5,176 bases of DNA from JAHFHB01 sp964393875 (GCA_964393875.1 CAYMUZ010000115.1:1-5176), one strand, 5' to 3'. Shown: positions 1 through 5,176, counted from the first letter of the stretch. Program-made: numbers and translations. Notes: generated by a model not told the origin, from the sequence alone.

Positions 1-500
1 ACTCAATAATAAAATCAGAGTTATACAACGCCGGGCGTTTGGGATCAGAGATATGGAATATTTAAAACTCAAAGTCATCACTTCTTTCATTCCAGACAGC
101 TAGAATCATGGTTATTTACCCACTAAAATTCCGGAAGAGCCGAATTATATTATAGCAATTACTCATAGGTTATCACTTAAGCTATCAATCATAAGCGGGG
201 GACGGCGGCCTGGTATCTCCCTTCCTCTGGCTTCACTTAGTTCGATACCTTCCTAAATGCAGAGTTTAGTTCTGAGCGGCTGGGGGGGCTTTGCCTTACC
301 CAGTTCCGAGTGGACGAACAGGATCTTCTGAGCTTTTCCTGGCGCACTAAAGCGCTGACCCCAAATCTAACAAATCTAATGCAAGCATGAGGTCATGAAA
401 AATCCGAAATGTTATCCAAAACGGGCTTATCCGATTGGTTTTCTGGAAGGCGGAAAATCAGAGGGAAGTCGTTTGGGCTGGAAAAACTTAAAACAGAAGA
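1..500. other. Stretch without a supported gene
   Basis: No open frame here has a credible start, ribosome site or recognisable protein. The ends are A+T-rich, while about 195-360 is clearly G+C-richer. Small features seen are a 9-base tandem direct repeat CAAATCTAA at 362-379 and a short hairpin CTGGG...CCCAG around 279-302. On the minus strand one frame runs from 366 to 166 with a single TAG at 253-255, but neither open part (37 and 29 codons) resembles a family I can name. It could be a decayed gene, an unrecognised RNA, or plain intergenic DNA. The helicase ends at 501, and I see no hairpin plus T-run terminator downstream of it. Confidence 0.5.
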
Positions 501-1727
501 TTACCTTCGAAAACCACTGCCTCGAGGGCGAAACGACCTCCGGCTCGTCGGCCCCCCCCGTGAAGATCCGCCGCCACTGCCGCCAAAATAGTGGCGAAAC
601 GGTTCGTTGGGAATTTCGGGATGATCCGCCCGATTGAGTGATTTGCGTATCAGTCTTTCGATATTGGCCAAGTCCGACCCCTGATCAGGAGTCGCTAAAG
701 TCACGGCGTGCCCGGACTGACCGGCGCGCCCCGTGCGGCCGATGCGATGCACATAGTTCTCAGCGTCATCGGGCAAATCATAGTTGATCACAAGCTCAAT
801 CATGCTGACATCGATACCGCGCGAAGCAATATCGGTGGCTACCAAGATCCGATAACGGCCATTTTTAAATCCTTCCATCGCCTGCTTGCGCTGGCCCATG
901 CTCCGGTCCGAATGAATTTCAACCGCATCCTCCCCCATATCACGAATGGCCATCGTCACCCTCTTCGCCTTAGCCTTGGTGCGCGTAAACAAAATAACGG
1001 CGCCGCGGTATTTTGCGAGCAGCATGCGAACGACTTTTTTCTTCACATCTTCCTTCACAATAAAGACTTCTTGCGTAACATCGGCAGCCGCTGTTCCGGA
1101 AGGTGCAATCTCAACAGACACGGGGAGTTTCATATGCCGCGCCGTCAAATTCACAATGGCGGTGGGTATGGTTGCTGAAAAAAGCATCGTCTGCCTTTTG
1201 CGTGGGAACACATTTAAAATACGTTCCACCTGCGGGGCAAACCCCATGTCAAACATTCGGTCGGCTTCATCGAGCACCAGAATCGACATTTCCTTCAAAT
1301 CGAGTGTTTTCTGCTGAAGGTGGTCGTTTAAGCGGCCGGGCGTCGCGATGATGATGTGTGGATGCCGGCGCAAAGCCTTGATCTGGGCAAACATCGGAGC
1401 GCCTCCGATCAAAACAGCGCTGATGAGATTAAACGGAGGTAAAATTTTTCTGAGCACCTCATCAACCTGCATTGCCAGTTCGCGCGTCGGCACAAGCACG
1501 AGCCCCCGGCCGCCGCCGCTGGCAATACGCTGAACCATCGGAATACCAAAGGCCAGCGTTTTACCCGTTCCGGTCTGTGCGATACCCACAATGTCTTGTC
1601 CCTCAAGAGCCATCGGTATGGCCTTGTGCTGAATGGGTGTCGGTGAGATAAACTTCATTCCGTCTAAAACCTTAAGCATATTGGGGGAAAGCCCCAACTG
1701 ATAAAAACTTAGCACCGGCGACTGCAT
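501..1727 (-). CDS. DEAD-box ATP-dependent RNA helicase (RhlE-like)
   Basis: This is a cytoplasmic ATP-dependent RNA unwinding or remodelling enzyme of superfamily 2. Numbered from the ATG at 1727 (408 residues), it shows the full motif set: Q motif with Phe8 and PTPIQ (29-33), Walker A AQTGTGKT (50-57), PTREL (80-84), GG (108-109), TPGR (129-132), DEAD (153-156), SAT (184-186), ATDIASRGIDV (297-307) and HRIGRTGRAG (327-336). Two RecA-like domains are therefore complete. The tail from about 382 is rich in Gly, Ser and Arg, as in RNA-binding extensions of RhlE-type helicases. The length is typical of the short RhlE/DeaD-like group. An in-frame ATG at 1745 would add six residues but has no ribosome site, whereas AAGGAG lies 9 bases before 1727. 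Ribosome assembly or cold adaptation is the usual role of relatives; the exact substrate is inference. Confidence 0.96.
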   Translation of the reverse strand: MQSPVLSFYQLGLSPNMLKVLDGMKFISPTPIQHKAIPMALEGQDIVGIAQTGTGKTLAFGIPMVQRIASGGGRGLVLVPTRELAMQVDEVLRKILPPFNLISAVLIGGAPMFAQIKALRRHPHIIIATPGRLNDHLQQKTLDLKEMSILVLDEADRMFDMGFAPQVERILNVFPRKRQTMLFSATIPTAIVNLTARHMKLPVSVEIAPSGTAAADVTQEVFIVKEDVKKKVVRMLLAKYRGAVILFTRTKAKAKRVTMAIRDMGEDAVEIHSDRSMGQRKQAMEGFKNGRYRILVATDIASRGIDVSMIELVINYDLPDDAENYVHRIGRTGRAGQSGHAVTLATPDQGSDLANIERLIRKSLNRADHPEIPNEPFRHYFGGSGGGSSRGGPTSRRSFRPRGSGFRR

Positions 1728-1736
1728 GGAATTGGG

Positions 1737-1742
1737 CTCCTT
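1737..1742 (-). promoter_or_regulatory. Shine-Dalgarno site that sets the helicase start
   Basis: The minus strand reads AAGGAG followed by 9 bases and then ATG at 1727. The upstream in-frame ATG at 1745 is preceded only by a weak GAGTGAGA-like stretch. The strong site lies inside the longer frame, so translation most likely begins at 1727. Confidence 0.7.
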
Positions 1743-1877
1743 CATATCACATTCTCACTCGAAGTGATGGTTAGCAAATCTAGTTCTGCGCTGACTCTCA
1801 AGCCCAACGGAGCCCGGAACCAACGCTGTGGGTTTAACGACCTTTAATGGACAATACTAAAACATGTGACACGCTTT

Positions 1878-1906
1878 ATTATAAGGGACGTTCGGCTCCA
1901 TTACCA
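1878..1906 (-). promoter_or_regulatory. Possible sigma-70-type promoter for the helicase
   Basis: The minus strand carries a perfect TATAAT at 1883-1878. A 17-base spacer upstream of it leads to TGGTAA (1906-1901), a poor -35 match. Transcription from here would give a 5' leader of roughly 140 bases before the helicase ATG; long leaders are known for some cold-regulated DEAD-box genes. The -35 half overlaps the stop codon of the upstream repeat-protein gene. No hairpin with a T-run separates the two genes, so readthrough is also possible. Confidence 0.35.
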
Positions 1907-2764
1907 GGGTAACGTGATGCCTGCTTCCGCCGAAGAACTCTCGAGTGTCTTCCGCAGCCTTAAAAAAAGACGTCCTTTTCTATCAAAAAAGTCTTTGGTA
2001 AAAATCAATTCGACCCCCAGGGAATCACCGTCCCGGGTCGCCAGCTGTACTTCAATAGCCGCCCCATTCTTGAGAAAAACAGTTCCTCCGAAAATAATAG
2101 CGTGCTTGCGCCCCTCCGCATATTCCACTTCGAATGAGAGCTGGAAATCACGAGACCACTTCCAAGCCCCAAAAAGCGTCACACTTTGAATCTTTTTCTT
2201 GCCGAACACCTCCATCCCCAGCTGATAACGGATTTCTCCCCGCTTGGCCAGGAGACTTTTGGTTTGAATCGCTCCGCGAAAGCGGAAAGTGTTGTCGGTG
2301 TCACCGCCTAGGGAATACGTCAATTCCTGCCGCTCTGTCATGTCCCAATGCCCTTTAAAAATCAGTTCCTGCCGCCATCTTCTTTTTGTTTTAAGGGCTA
2401 TTTGGTCCCAGGTGTAAATAATTTCGTGATGCTCCCCGACTCTCCAAGCGCCCCGGAACGTCAGCACATCTTTCGCTCCCGACGCCTTTTCCACCTCAAA
2501 AATAATGTTGTTTTGAGCGTTCGCACGCCACGTGCCGATAAGTTTGACAATCTCTGTAACCGTCTTATTCCTGGACTTCGTCTGCGCCGCGGCAATCACC
2601 AACGTCCCTGGCTCGGCCGCCACAAGCGTGGCTCGAAACCGGGAGGTTTCCCGATCACCCCCACTTTGGGCGCGATAAGTCAGTTCGTGATTTTCATCCA
2701 GGATCCACCGGCCCTGGATGACCTCACCCCCATCTATCCATTGATTTAATTGGGTCAGCTTCAT
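1901..2764 (-). CDS. Hypothetical beta-rich protein built of W-containing repeats
   Basis: I do not recognise a named family or a function. From the ATG at 2764 (287 residues) the protein is made of about eight or nine imperfect units of the form h-x-G-x-W, five to nine mostly polar residues, then alternating hydrophobics ending in Tyr or Phe. Clear units are GRWILDENHELTY (18-30), LIGTWRANAQNNIIFEVE (75-92), FRGAWRVGEHHEIIYTW (103-119), FKGHWDMTERQELTYSL (136-152) and LFGAWKWSRDFQLSFEVE (197-214). Degenerate units lie near 43-60, 162-184, 224-243 and 251-273. This suggests a meander of beta hairpins. No signal peptide, membrane segment or catalytic motif is visible, so a cytosolic location is inferred. 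A TTG at 2767 could add one residue, but AAGG fits the ATG better. Leader and palindrome suggest its own regulation. Confidence 0.8.
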   Translation of the reverse strand: MKLTQLNQWIDGGEVIQGRWILDENHELTYRAQSGGDRETSRFRATLVAAEPGTLVIAAAQTKSRNKTVTEIVKLIGTWRANAQNNIIFEVEKASGAKDVLTFRGAWRVGEHHEIIYTWDQIALKTKRRWRQELIFKGHWDMTERQELTYSLGGDTDNTFRFRGAIQTKSLLAKRGEIRYQLGMEVFGKKKIQSVTLFGAWKWSRDFQLSFEVEYAEGRKHAIIFGGTVFLKNGAAIEVQLATRDGDSLGVELIFTKDFFDRKGRLFLRLRKTLESSSAEAGITLPW

Positions 2765-2797
2765 CAACCTTATCCGATTTTAATTTCTGCTTTGATC

Positions 2798-2809
2798 GTC
2801 CGTACGGAC
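2798..2809. promoter_or_regulatory. Perfect 12-base palindrome, candidate operator
   Basis: GTCCGTACGGAC is a perfect inverted repeat, flanked further out by TGA and TCA that also pair. It sits in the 60-base gap between the cytochrome stop and the repeat-protein start, about 33 bases before that start. No T-run follows on either strand, so it does not look like an intrinsic terminator. Two-fold symmetry of this size is typical of dimeric repressor sites, including those of the TetR type. No regulator gene is visible nearby, so the role is inference. Confidence 0.35.
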
Positions 2810-2824
2810 AGTCAAGAAGTACGG

Positions 2825-3052
2825 CTACTTGCTATGCTCGCAGGTAATATAAGCCATGAGCGCTTTCATTTCCAGGCTGTCTGCAGGAATAGCCCGCCCT
2901 TTGGCTTTTTCGGTGAGATATTTGTTGATCACAGCAGGAAGTTTGTCTCCGACCTTGGCTAGGTTTGATTTTTTAATGACCTTCTCATTCTGGTGACAAA
3001 GAATGCAAGCGTACTTTGTGCCCAAGCTCCCCTTCTTACCTGAACAGATCAC
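2825..3052 (-). CDS. Small c-type cytochrome (class I-like), 5' end disrupted
   Basis: The frame encodes 75 residues from a GTG and carries one haem c attachment motif, CILCH (residues 17-21). It also has a plausible distal Met at 63 within SLEMKALMAYI and a C-terminal helix ending TCEHSK, as in mono-haem cytochrome c domains. Such proteins are periplasmic electron carriers, but this frame has no signal peptide and an in-frame TGA lies five codons before the GTG. Just upstream, a different frame gives GRDLF, which would join smoothly to SGKKGSLG here, so one base seems to be missing near 3041-3047. The cytochrome domain itself is intact. Whether the gene is broken or the read carries an indel cannot be told from the window. 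It follows the aminotransferase closely and probably shared its transcript. Confidence 0.65.
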   Translation of the reverse strand: MICSGKKGSLGTKYACILCHQNEKVIKKSNLAKVGDKLPAVINKYLTEKAKGRAIPADSLEMKALMAYITCEHSK

Positions 3053-3095
3053 GCCCCTGCGCGATCAATTCCGGAGAAGGGGTTTGCGCAAGCAC
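3036..3095 (-). pseudogene. Out-of-frame 5' piece of the cytochrome c gene
   Basis: From a GTG at 3095 the frame reads VLAQTPSPELIAQGRDLFR and stops at TAA (3038-3036). The end of this peptide, an ELIAxGRDLF pattern, is what normally precedes the haem motif in small class I cytochromes. The expected continuation, SGKKGSLGTKYACILCH, lies in the adjacent frame. Adding one base within CTGTTCA (minus strand, 3047-3041) would join the two. No clear secretion signal is found even with this piece, so the extreme N terminus may be damaged too. No convincing ribosome site precedes the GTG. Confidence 0.5.
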
Positions 3096-3106
3096 CCTAA
3101 AAGAAG

Positions 3107-4174
3107 CTACAGAACGCTCACTTTTCTCATGGCGTCTTTGATGCGGCAAAGCCCTTCTTCAATTTGCTTGACGTCAAGCGCGTAACTTAAGCGGATGTGA
3201 TCGGGCGCGCCAAACCACTCCCCAAGGTAGGTAATCACTTTATATTCCTGATAAAGGACGGTGAGAAATTCGCGGGCATTCTTGCATTTTGGAAGTACGT
3301 AAAAAGCGCCCTCGGGCTTCCAAAGATCGAAGCCAAGACCCTGAAGACCTTTGTAAATGAGGTCCCGGCGCTCACGCCAAATCTGCTGCTGATGCAGAAT
3401 GTATTCTTTGGGGGCTTTCATTGCGGCGAACGCCAAATCCTGCCCCACAAGATTGGTATTCATCGAGGTGTGGGTCTTGGCTTCACACACAGCTTCCACC
3501 ACCGACTTGTCGGCACTCCACAAATAACCCACGCGCACGCCGCACATACAGTAGGTCTTTGAAAAAGAATTCACGGTAATCACGTGATCCCCTTGAATAT
3601 GATAATTTTCGCGCTCGTAGATTAGGTCTTTGTAGACCTCGTCAGACACCACATAAACACCGAGTTCGGCTGTCACTTTTTCAATAGCTTTGAGCGTTGC
3701 AATGTCTTCCACTCGCCCCGTCGGATTTGACGGCGAATTGATGAGCACGGCCTTGCAGCCCCGCACCTTGTCCTTGAAATCATCCATATCGATGCGGCCC
3801 TCCACCAAGTCCGTATAGACCGGGACCATGCCGGCCATTTCAATCACCGGAGGGTATGAATAATAGTAGGGCCGGGGCAAAAGCACCTTTTGGCCCTTTC
3901 CCCAAATTCTAAAGATAAGATCGAGGGCTTCTGAGGCACCGTTAGTGATTATAAAGTTTTCAGCGGTCGAGCCAGGATACTCGTACGTAAGCGCTTCGCG
4001 AAGGTTCAGTTCGCCCTGGATAAGGCCGTAGCGCAAATCACGACGAATGATCATTCCCTCAAAGGCTTCCTTCGGTGGCGGAAGATCCGGCTGGCCGGAG
4101 CCAAAACTGATCACGCCAACGCCTTGTTTGCCAATAAAATCTGCCGGGCTCTTTAATTTTAAAATTTCTGCCAT
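3107..4174 (-). CDS. Class I/II PLP-dependent aminotransferase
   Basis: This is a cytosolic fold-type I aminotransferase, moving an amino group between an amino acid and a 2-oxo acid. Visible in 355 residues are: the N-terminal GQPD segment (27-30), ITNGASEAL (76-84) for phosphate binding, PRPYYYSY (100-107) near the ring-stacking aromatic, SNPTG (149-153) with Asn150, SDEVY (177-181) with Asp178 and Tyr181, SFSKTY (203-208) with the Schiff-base Lys206, Arg214, and IRLSY (327-331) with the substrate-carboxylate Arg328. It is shorter than the usual 380-400 residues because the N-terminal arm is trimmed. Downstream of Lys206 the common MTGWR reads MCGVR, with cysteines at 209 and 211. AGGAAGG lies 6 bases before the ATG. 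Substrate cannot be assigned; aspartate-, alanine- or aromatic-type are all possible. Confidence 0.95.
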   Translation of the reverse strand: MAEILKLKSPADFIGKQGVGVISFGSGQPDLPPPKEAFEGMIIRRDLRYGLIQGELNLREALTYEYPGSTAENFIITNGASEALDLIFRIWGKGQKVLLPRPYYYSYPPVIEMAGMVPVYTDLVEGRIDMDDFKDKVRGCKAVLINSPSNPTGRVEDIATLKAIEKVTAELGVYVVSDEVYKDLIYERENYHIQGDHVITVNSFSKTYCMCGVRVGYLWSADKSVVEAVCEAKTHTSMNTNLVGQDLAFAAMKAPKEYILHQQQIWRERRDLIYKGLQGLGFDLWKPEGAFYVLPKCKNAREFLTVLYQEYKVITYLGEWFGAPDHIRLSYALDVKQIEEGLCRIKDAMRKVSVL

Positions 4175-4202
4175 AAATTTCCTTCCTAAAGTTTGCGGTA
4201 GC

Positions 4203-4556
4203 TCAAACCTTTACGACCCACCGACGCTTTCTTTGAAATTTTTCAACAAGCGTCAACTTTTTTTTCCGGGGCAGCGTCTTGATCGCATACTCACGCACCA
4301 TGGCGTCGGTTCGACTTAGACGTGTTTCTTTGTAAACCAGTTCCAGCGGCCGCCGCGCCCGCGTGTAACGAGCTCCTTTTCCTTCTGAATGCATCCTGAA
4401 GCGGCGGTCTGTATTGTTCGTCATGCCGGTATAAAGGGATTCATCGCAGCAGCGGATCATGTAAACAAACCATTTCCCTTTGGCCAACTTCGACCTCCGG
4501 GACTTCTTGGCATTTCTCTTCATCCCTTCCAGCATTCTTTTATACCGCGGCTTCAT
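4203..4556 (-). CDS. GIY-YIG nuclease superfamily protein (UPF0213/YhbQ-like)
   Basis: From the ATG at 4556 the protein has 117 residues. The domain occupies about 29-105: FVYMIRC (30-36) stands for the GIY strand, YTG (42-44) for the YIG strand, then Thr46, Arg51/Arg52, His56, GKGARYT (59-65), a RRP turn (68-70) and Glu89 with Lys93 in REYAIK. These are the conserved positions of the single-domain UPF0213 group; relatives such as E. coli YhbQ have been linked to DNA handling, but the role here is unproved. The start overlaps the upstream DoxX stop in ATGA, indicating translational coupling. An open frame reaches 4619, but that extension lies wholly over DoxX coding sequence. The first 28 residues are strongly basic and extend beyond the usual domain start, perhaps for nucleic-acid contact. 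The aminotransferase begins 28 bases downstream. Confidence 0.9.
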   Translation of the reverse strand: MKPRYKRMLEGMKRNAKKSRRSKLAKGKWFVYMIRCCDESLYTGMTNNTDRRFRMHSEGKGARYTRARRPLELVYKETRLSRTDAMVREYAIKTLPRKKKLTLVEKFQRKRRWVVKV

Positions 4557-4951
4557 AGAATCTTCCAGACCCAAAAGATAAATACTCCCTGAAACGGCAG
4601 CCGCGCCCAAAACACCCAAACGGGGATGTGTGGAAAAAGATCAGGGTGCAGCGCCATATGAATATTGGCCGGGAACACGGCAATTAACAGCGTAATCAAG
4701 CCCCACCCCGCCAGCTTACGGGTTTGAACCAGCAGAACAAGCGCTCCCAACAAAGACTCAAAAAAGCCACTCACATAAATCATCGTAAGCGGCAGCGGCA
4801 CCCACGGGGGTAGAATTTTAAGGTAATCGGAAGCTCTCAGAAAATGCGCGATTCCCGCAAAAATAAAAAAAATGGCGAGAACCGTCCTTAAAAAAATACG
4901 TACCGTTATTTTATTCGCCACTAAGGCTCTGCAAAACAATAGCATAGGCAT
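4553..4951 (-). CDS. DoxX-like four-helix membrane protein
   Basis: This is an integral inner-membrane protein of the DoxX-like superfamily, 132 residues as drawn. Four hydrophobic segments are seen at about 18-37, 53-75, 80-101 and 110-131. Family-like signatures are AGIAHF (32-37) after helix 1, SGFFE (61-65) in helix 2, FPANIHMAL (93-101) in helix 3 and WARLPFQ (115-121) in helix 4. Functions of such proteins are diverse and mostly unknown. The start is uncertain: ATG 4951 has no Shine-Dalgarno site and lies inside the terminal repeat of the neighbouring palindromic element. A GTG at 4921 (VANKITVRIF) would give 122 residues and still keep helix 1. It appears to be the first gene of the unit that continues with the GIY-YIG protein, whose ATG overlaps its TGA. 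Confidence 0.85.
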   Translation of the reverse strand: MPMLLFCRALVANKITVRIFLRTVLAIFFIFAGIAHFLRASDYLKILPPWVPLPLTMIYVSGFFESLLGALVLLVQTRKLAGWGLITLLIAVFPANIHMALHPDLFPHIPVWVFWARLPFQGVFIFWVWKIL

Positions 4952-4953
4952 TT

Positions 4954-5055
4954 GGCCGAGGGGGTTTTGAGCCGAATCAAAGTCGAATTTTTTGACGCGT
5001 GTCTTTAGACACGTTAGAAAAATTCGACGAAGATGCAGGCCAAAAGCCCCCGGCC
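4954..5055. repeat. Long imperfect hairpin, copy 1
   Basis: The centre is CGTGTCT-TT-AGACACG (4998-5013). Next out, GTCGAATTTTT (4982-4992) pairs with AAAAATTCGAC (5018-5028) over 11 bases. The outermost arm at 4954-4973 pairs imperfectly with 5038-5055, where GGCC, a G-run and TTTT face AAAA, a C-run and GGCC. The whole spans 102 bases and could form a cruciform in DNA or a stem in RNA of either strand. It lies directly upstream of the DoxX gene and may act in a leader or as a bidirectional transcription barrier. Confidence 0.7.
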
Positions 5056-5060
5056 CTTCG

Positions 5061-5162
5061 GGAGAGCCCTTTTTGCGGCAATTTCTTCGTTGCTCATCCT
5101 CAGCGTGTCTTTAGACACGCTGTCGTCCTTGCGCCTCGAACTTACCACAAACCGAGCCCTCC
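5061..5162. repeat. Long imperfect hairpin, copy 2
   Basis: The centre is a perfect 10-base stem CAGCGTGTCT-TT-AGACACGCTG (5101-5122), containing the same 16-base core as copy 1. The outer arm 5061-5075 (GGAGAGCCCTTTTTG) pairs at 11 of 15 positions with 5148-5162 (CAAACCGAGCCCTCC). The total span is again 102 bases, centred on the core. The arms differ in sequence from copy 1 yet still pair, so the structure rather than the primary sequence seems to be kept. Confidence 0.65.
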
Positions 5163-5176
5163 AAATGGCTATGTTA

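Larger units (their letters stand above)
4940..5176. repeat. Composite palindromic element with terminal inverted repeats (MITE-like)
   Basis: The left edge reads TAGCATAGGCATTTGG (4940-4955). The right edge, on the opposite strand, reads TAACATAGCCATTTGG (5176-5161), a match of 14 of 16 bases. Between them lie two long hairpins with a five-base spacer. No coding capacity is apparent inside, and the right edge coincides with the window end, so target duplications cannot be judged. A non-autonomous MITE-like element, a REP/BIME-type repeat pair, or a structured regulatory region are all possible. Confidence 0.45.

Noticed and set aside
195..290. Possible tRNA: GCGGGGG followed by a TGGTA-like D-arm piece
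   Set aside because: No CCCCCGC acceptor partner, T-arm (GTTCGANTC) or anticodon stem is found at the right distance.
395..637. Open frames on the plus strand overlapping the helicase 3' end
   Set aside because: Most of the frame is antisense to the Gly/Arg-rich helicase tail, there is no ribosome site, and the composition does not look like a real protein.
708..1533. Several plus-strand open frames of 61-156 codons across the helicase
   Set aside because: They are antisense to a complete DEAD-box gene with all motifs, and none has protein-like features or a start signal.
1901..1912. TTACC-AG-GGTAA inverted repeat as an intrinsic terminator
   Set aside because: The stem has only five pairs, includes the stop codon, and is not followed by a T-run on the minus strand.
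1866..2749. Plus-strand open frames across the repeat-protein gene
   Set aside because: The repeat pattern is seen only in the minus-strand frame. The plus-strand products are low in recognisable structure and lack start signals.
1901..2764. Outer-membrane beta-barrel, because the protein is beta-rich and ends in Trp
   Set aside because: There is no signal peptide, and the C-terminal segment ITLPW lacks the alternating hydrophobic pattern of a last barrel strand.
4557..4619. Longer N terminus for the GIY-YIG protein starting at 4619
   Set aside because: It lies wholly inside DoxX coding sequence and reads as a shadow of it. The ATGA overlap at 4553-4556 gives a better start.
4954..5162. CRISPR array, because of repeated units
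   Set aside because: There are only two long self-complementary units with no uniform short repeat/spacer pattern and no cas genes.

Overview
All supported genes lie on the minus strand. Read in the direction of transcription (right to left) they are: a DoxX-like four-helix membrane protein, a GIY-YIG nuclease-fold protein, a class I/II PLP aminotransferase, a small c-type cytochrome whose 5' part is out of frame, a repeat-built beta-rich protein that I cannot name, and a DEAD-box RNA helicase. G+C looks close to balanced and the genes are tightly packed. The mix suggests a free-living Gram-negative-type bacterium with a respiratory cytochrome. The Trp-containing repeat protein reminds me of proteins from Omnitrophota-type metagenomic genomes, but that is an impression, and one window cannot fix the taxon.

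Layout. Positions 1-500 hold no gene I can support. The helicase is at 501-1727; its start is set by a strong Shine-Dalgarno sequence internal to the longest open frame. A leader of about 170 bases (1728-1900) with a possible sigma-70-type -10 box separates it from the repeat protein (1901-2764). A perfect 12-base palindrome lies just upstream of that gene. The cytochrome (2825-3052, with an out-of-frame 5' piece reaching 3095) follows the aminotransferase (3107-4174) by only a few bases. The aminotransferase follows the GIY-YIG gene (4203-4556) by 28 bases, and the GIY-YIG start overlaps the DoxX stop (4553-4951) in an ATGA. Genes from 4951 down to 2825 therefore look like one transcription unit of functionally unrelated proteins, while the repeat protein and helicase probably have their own signals.

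The right end, 4940-5176, is the most unusual stretch. It consists of two adjacent long hairpins, each 102 bases, built around the same 16-base palindrome but with diverged, still self-pairing arms. The pair is bounded by a 16-base inverted repeat that matches at 14 of 16 positions. The left terminal repeat runs into the first codons of the DoxX reading frame. It looks like a small palindromic or MITE-like intergenic element.
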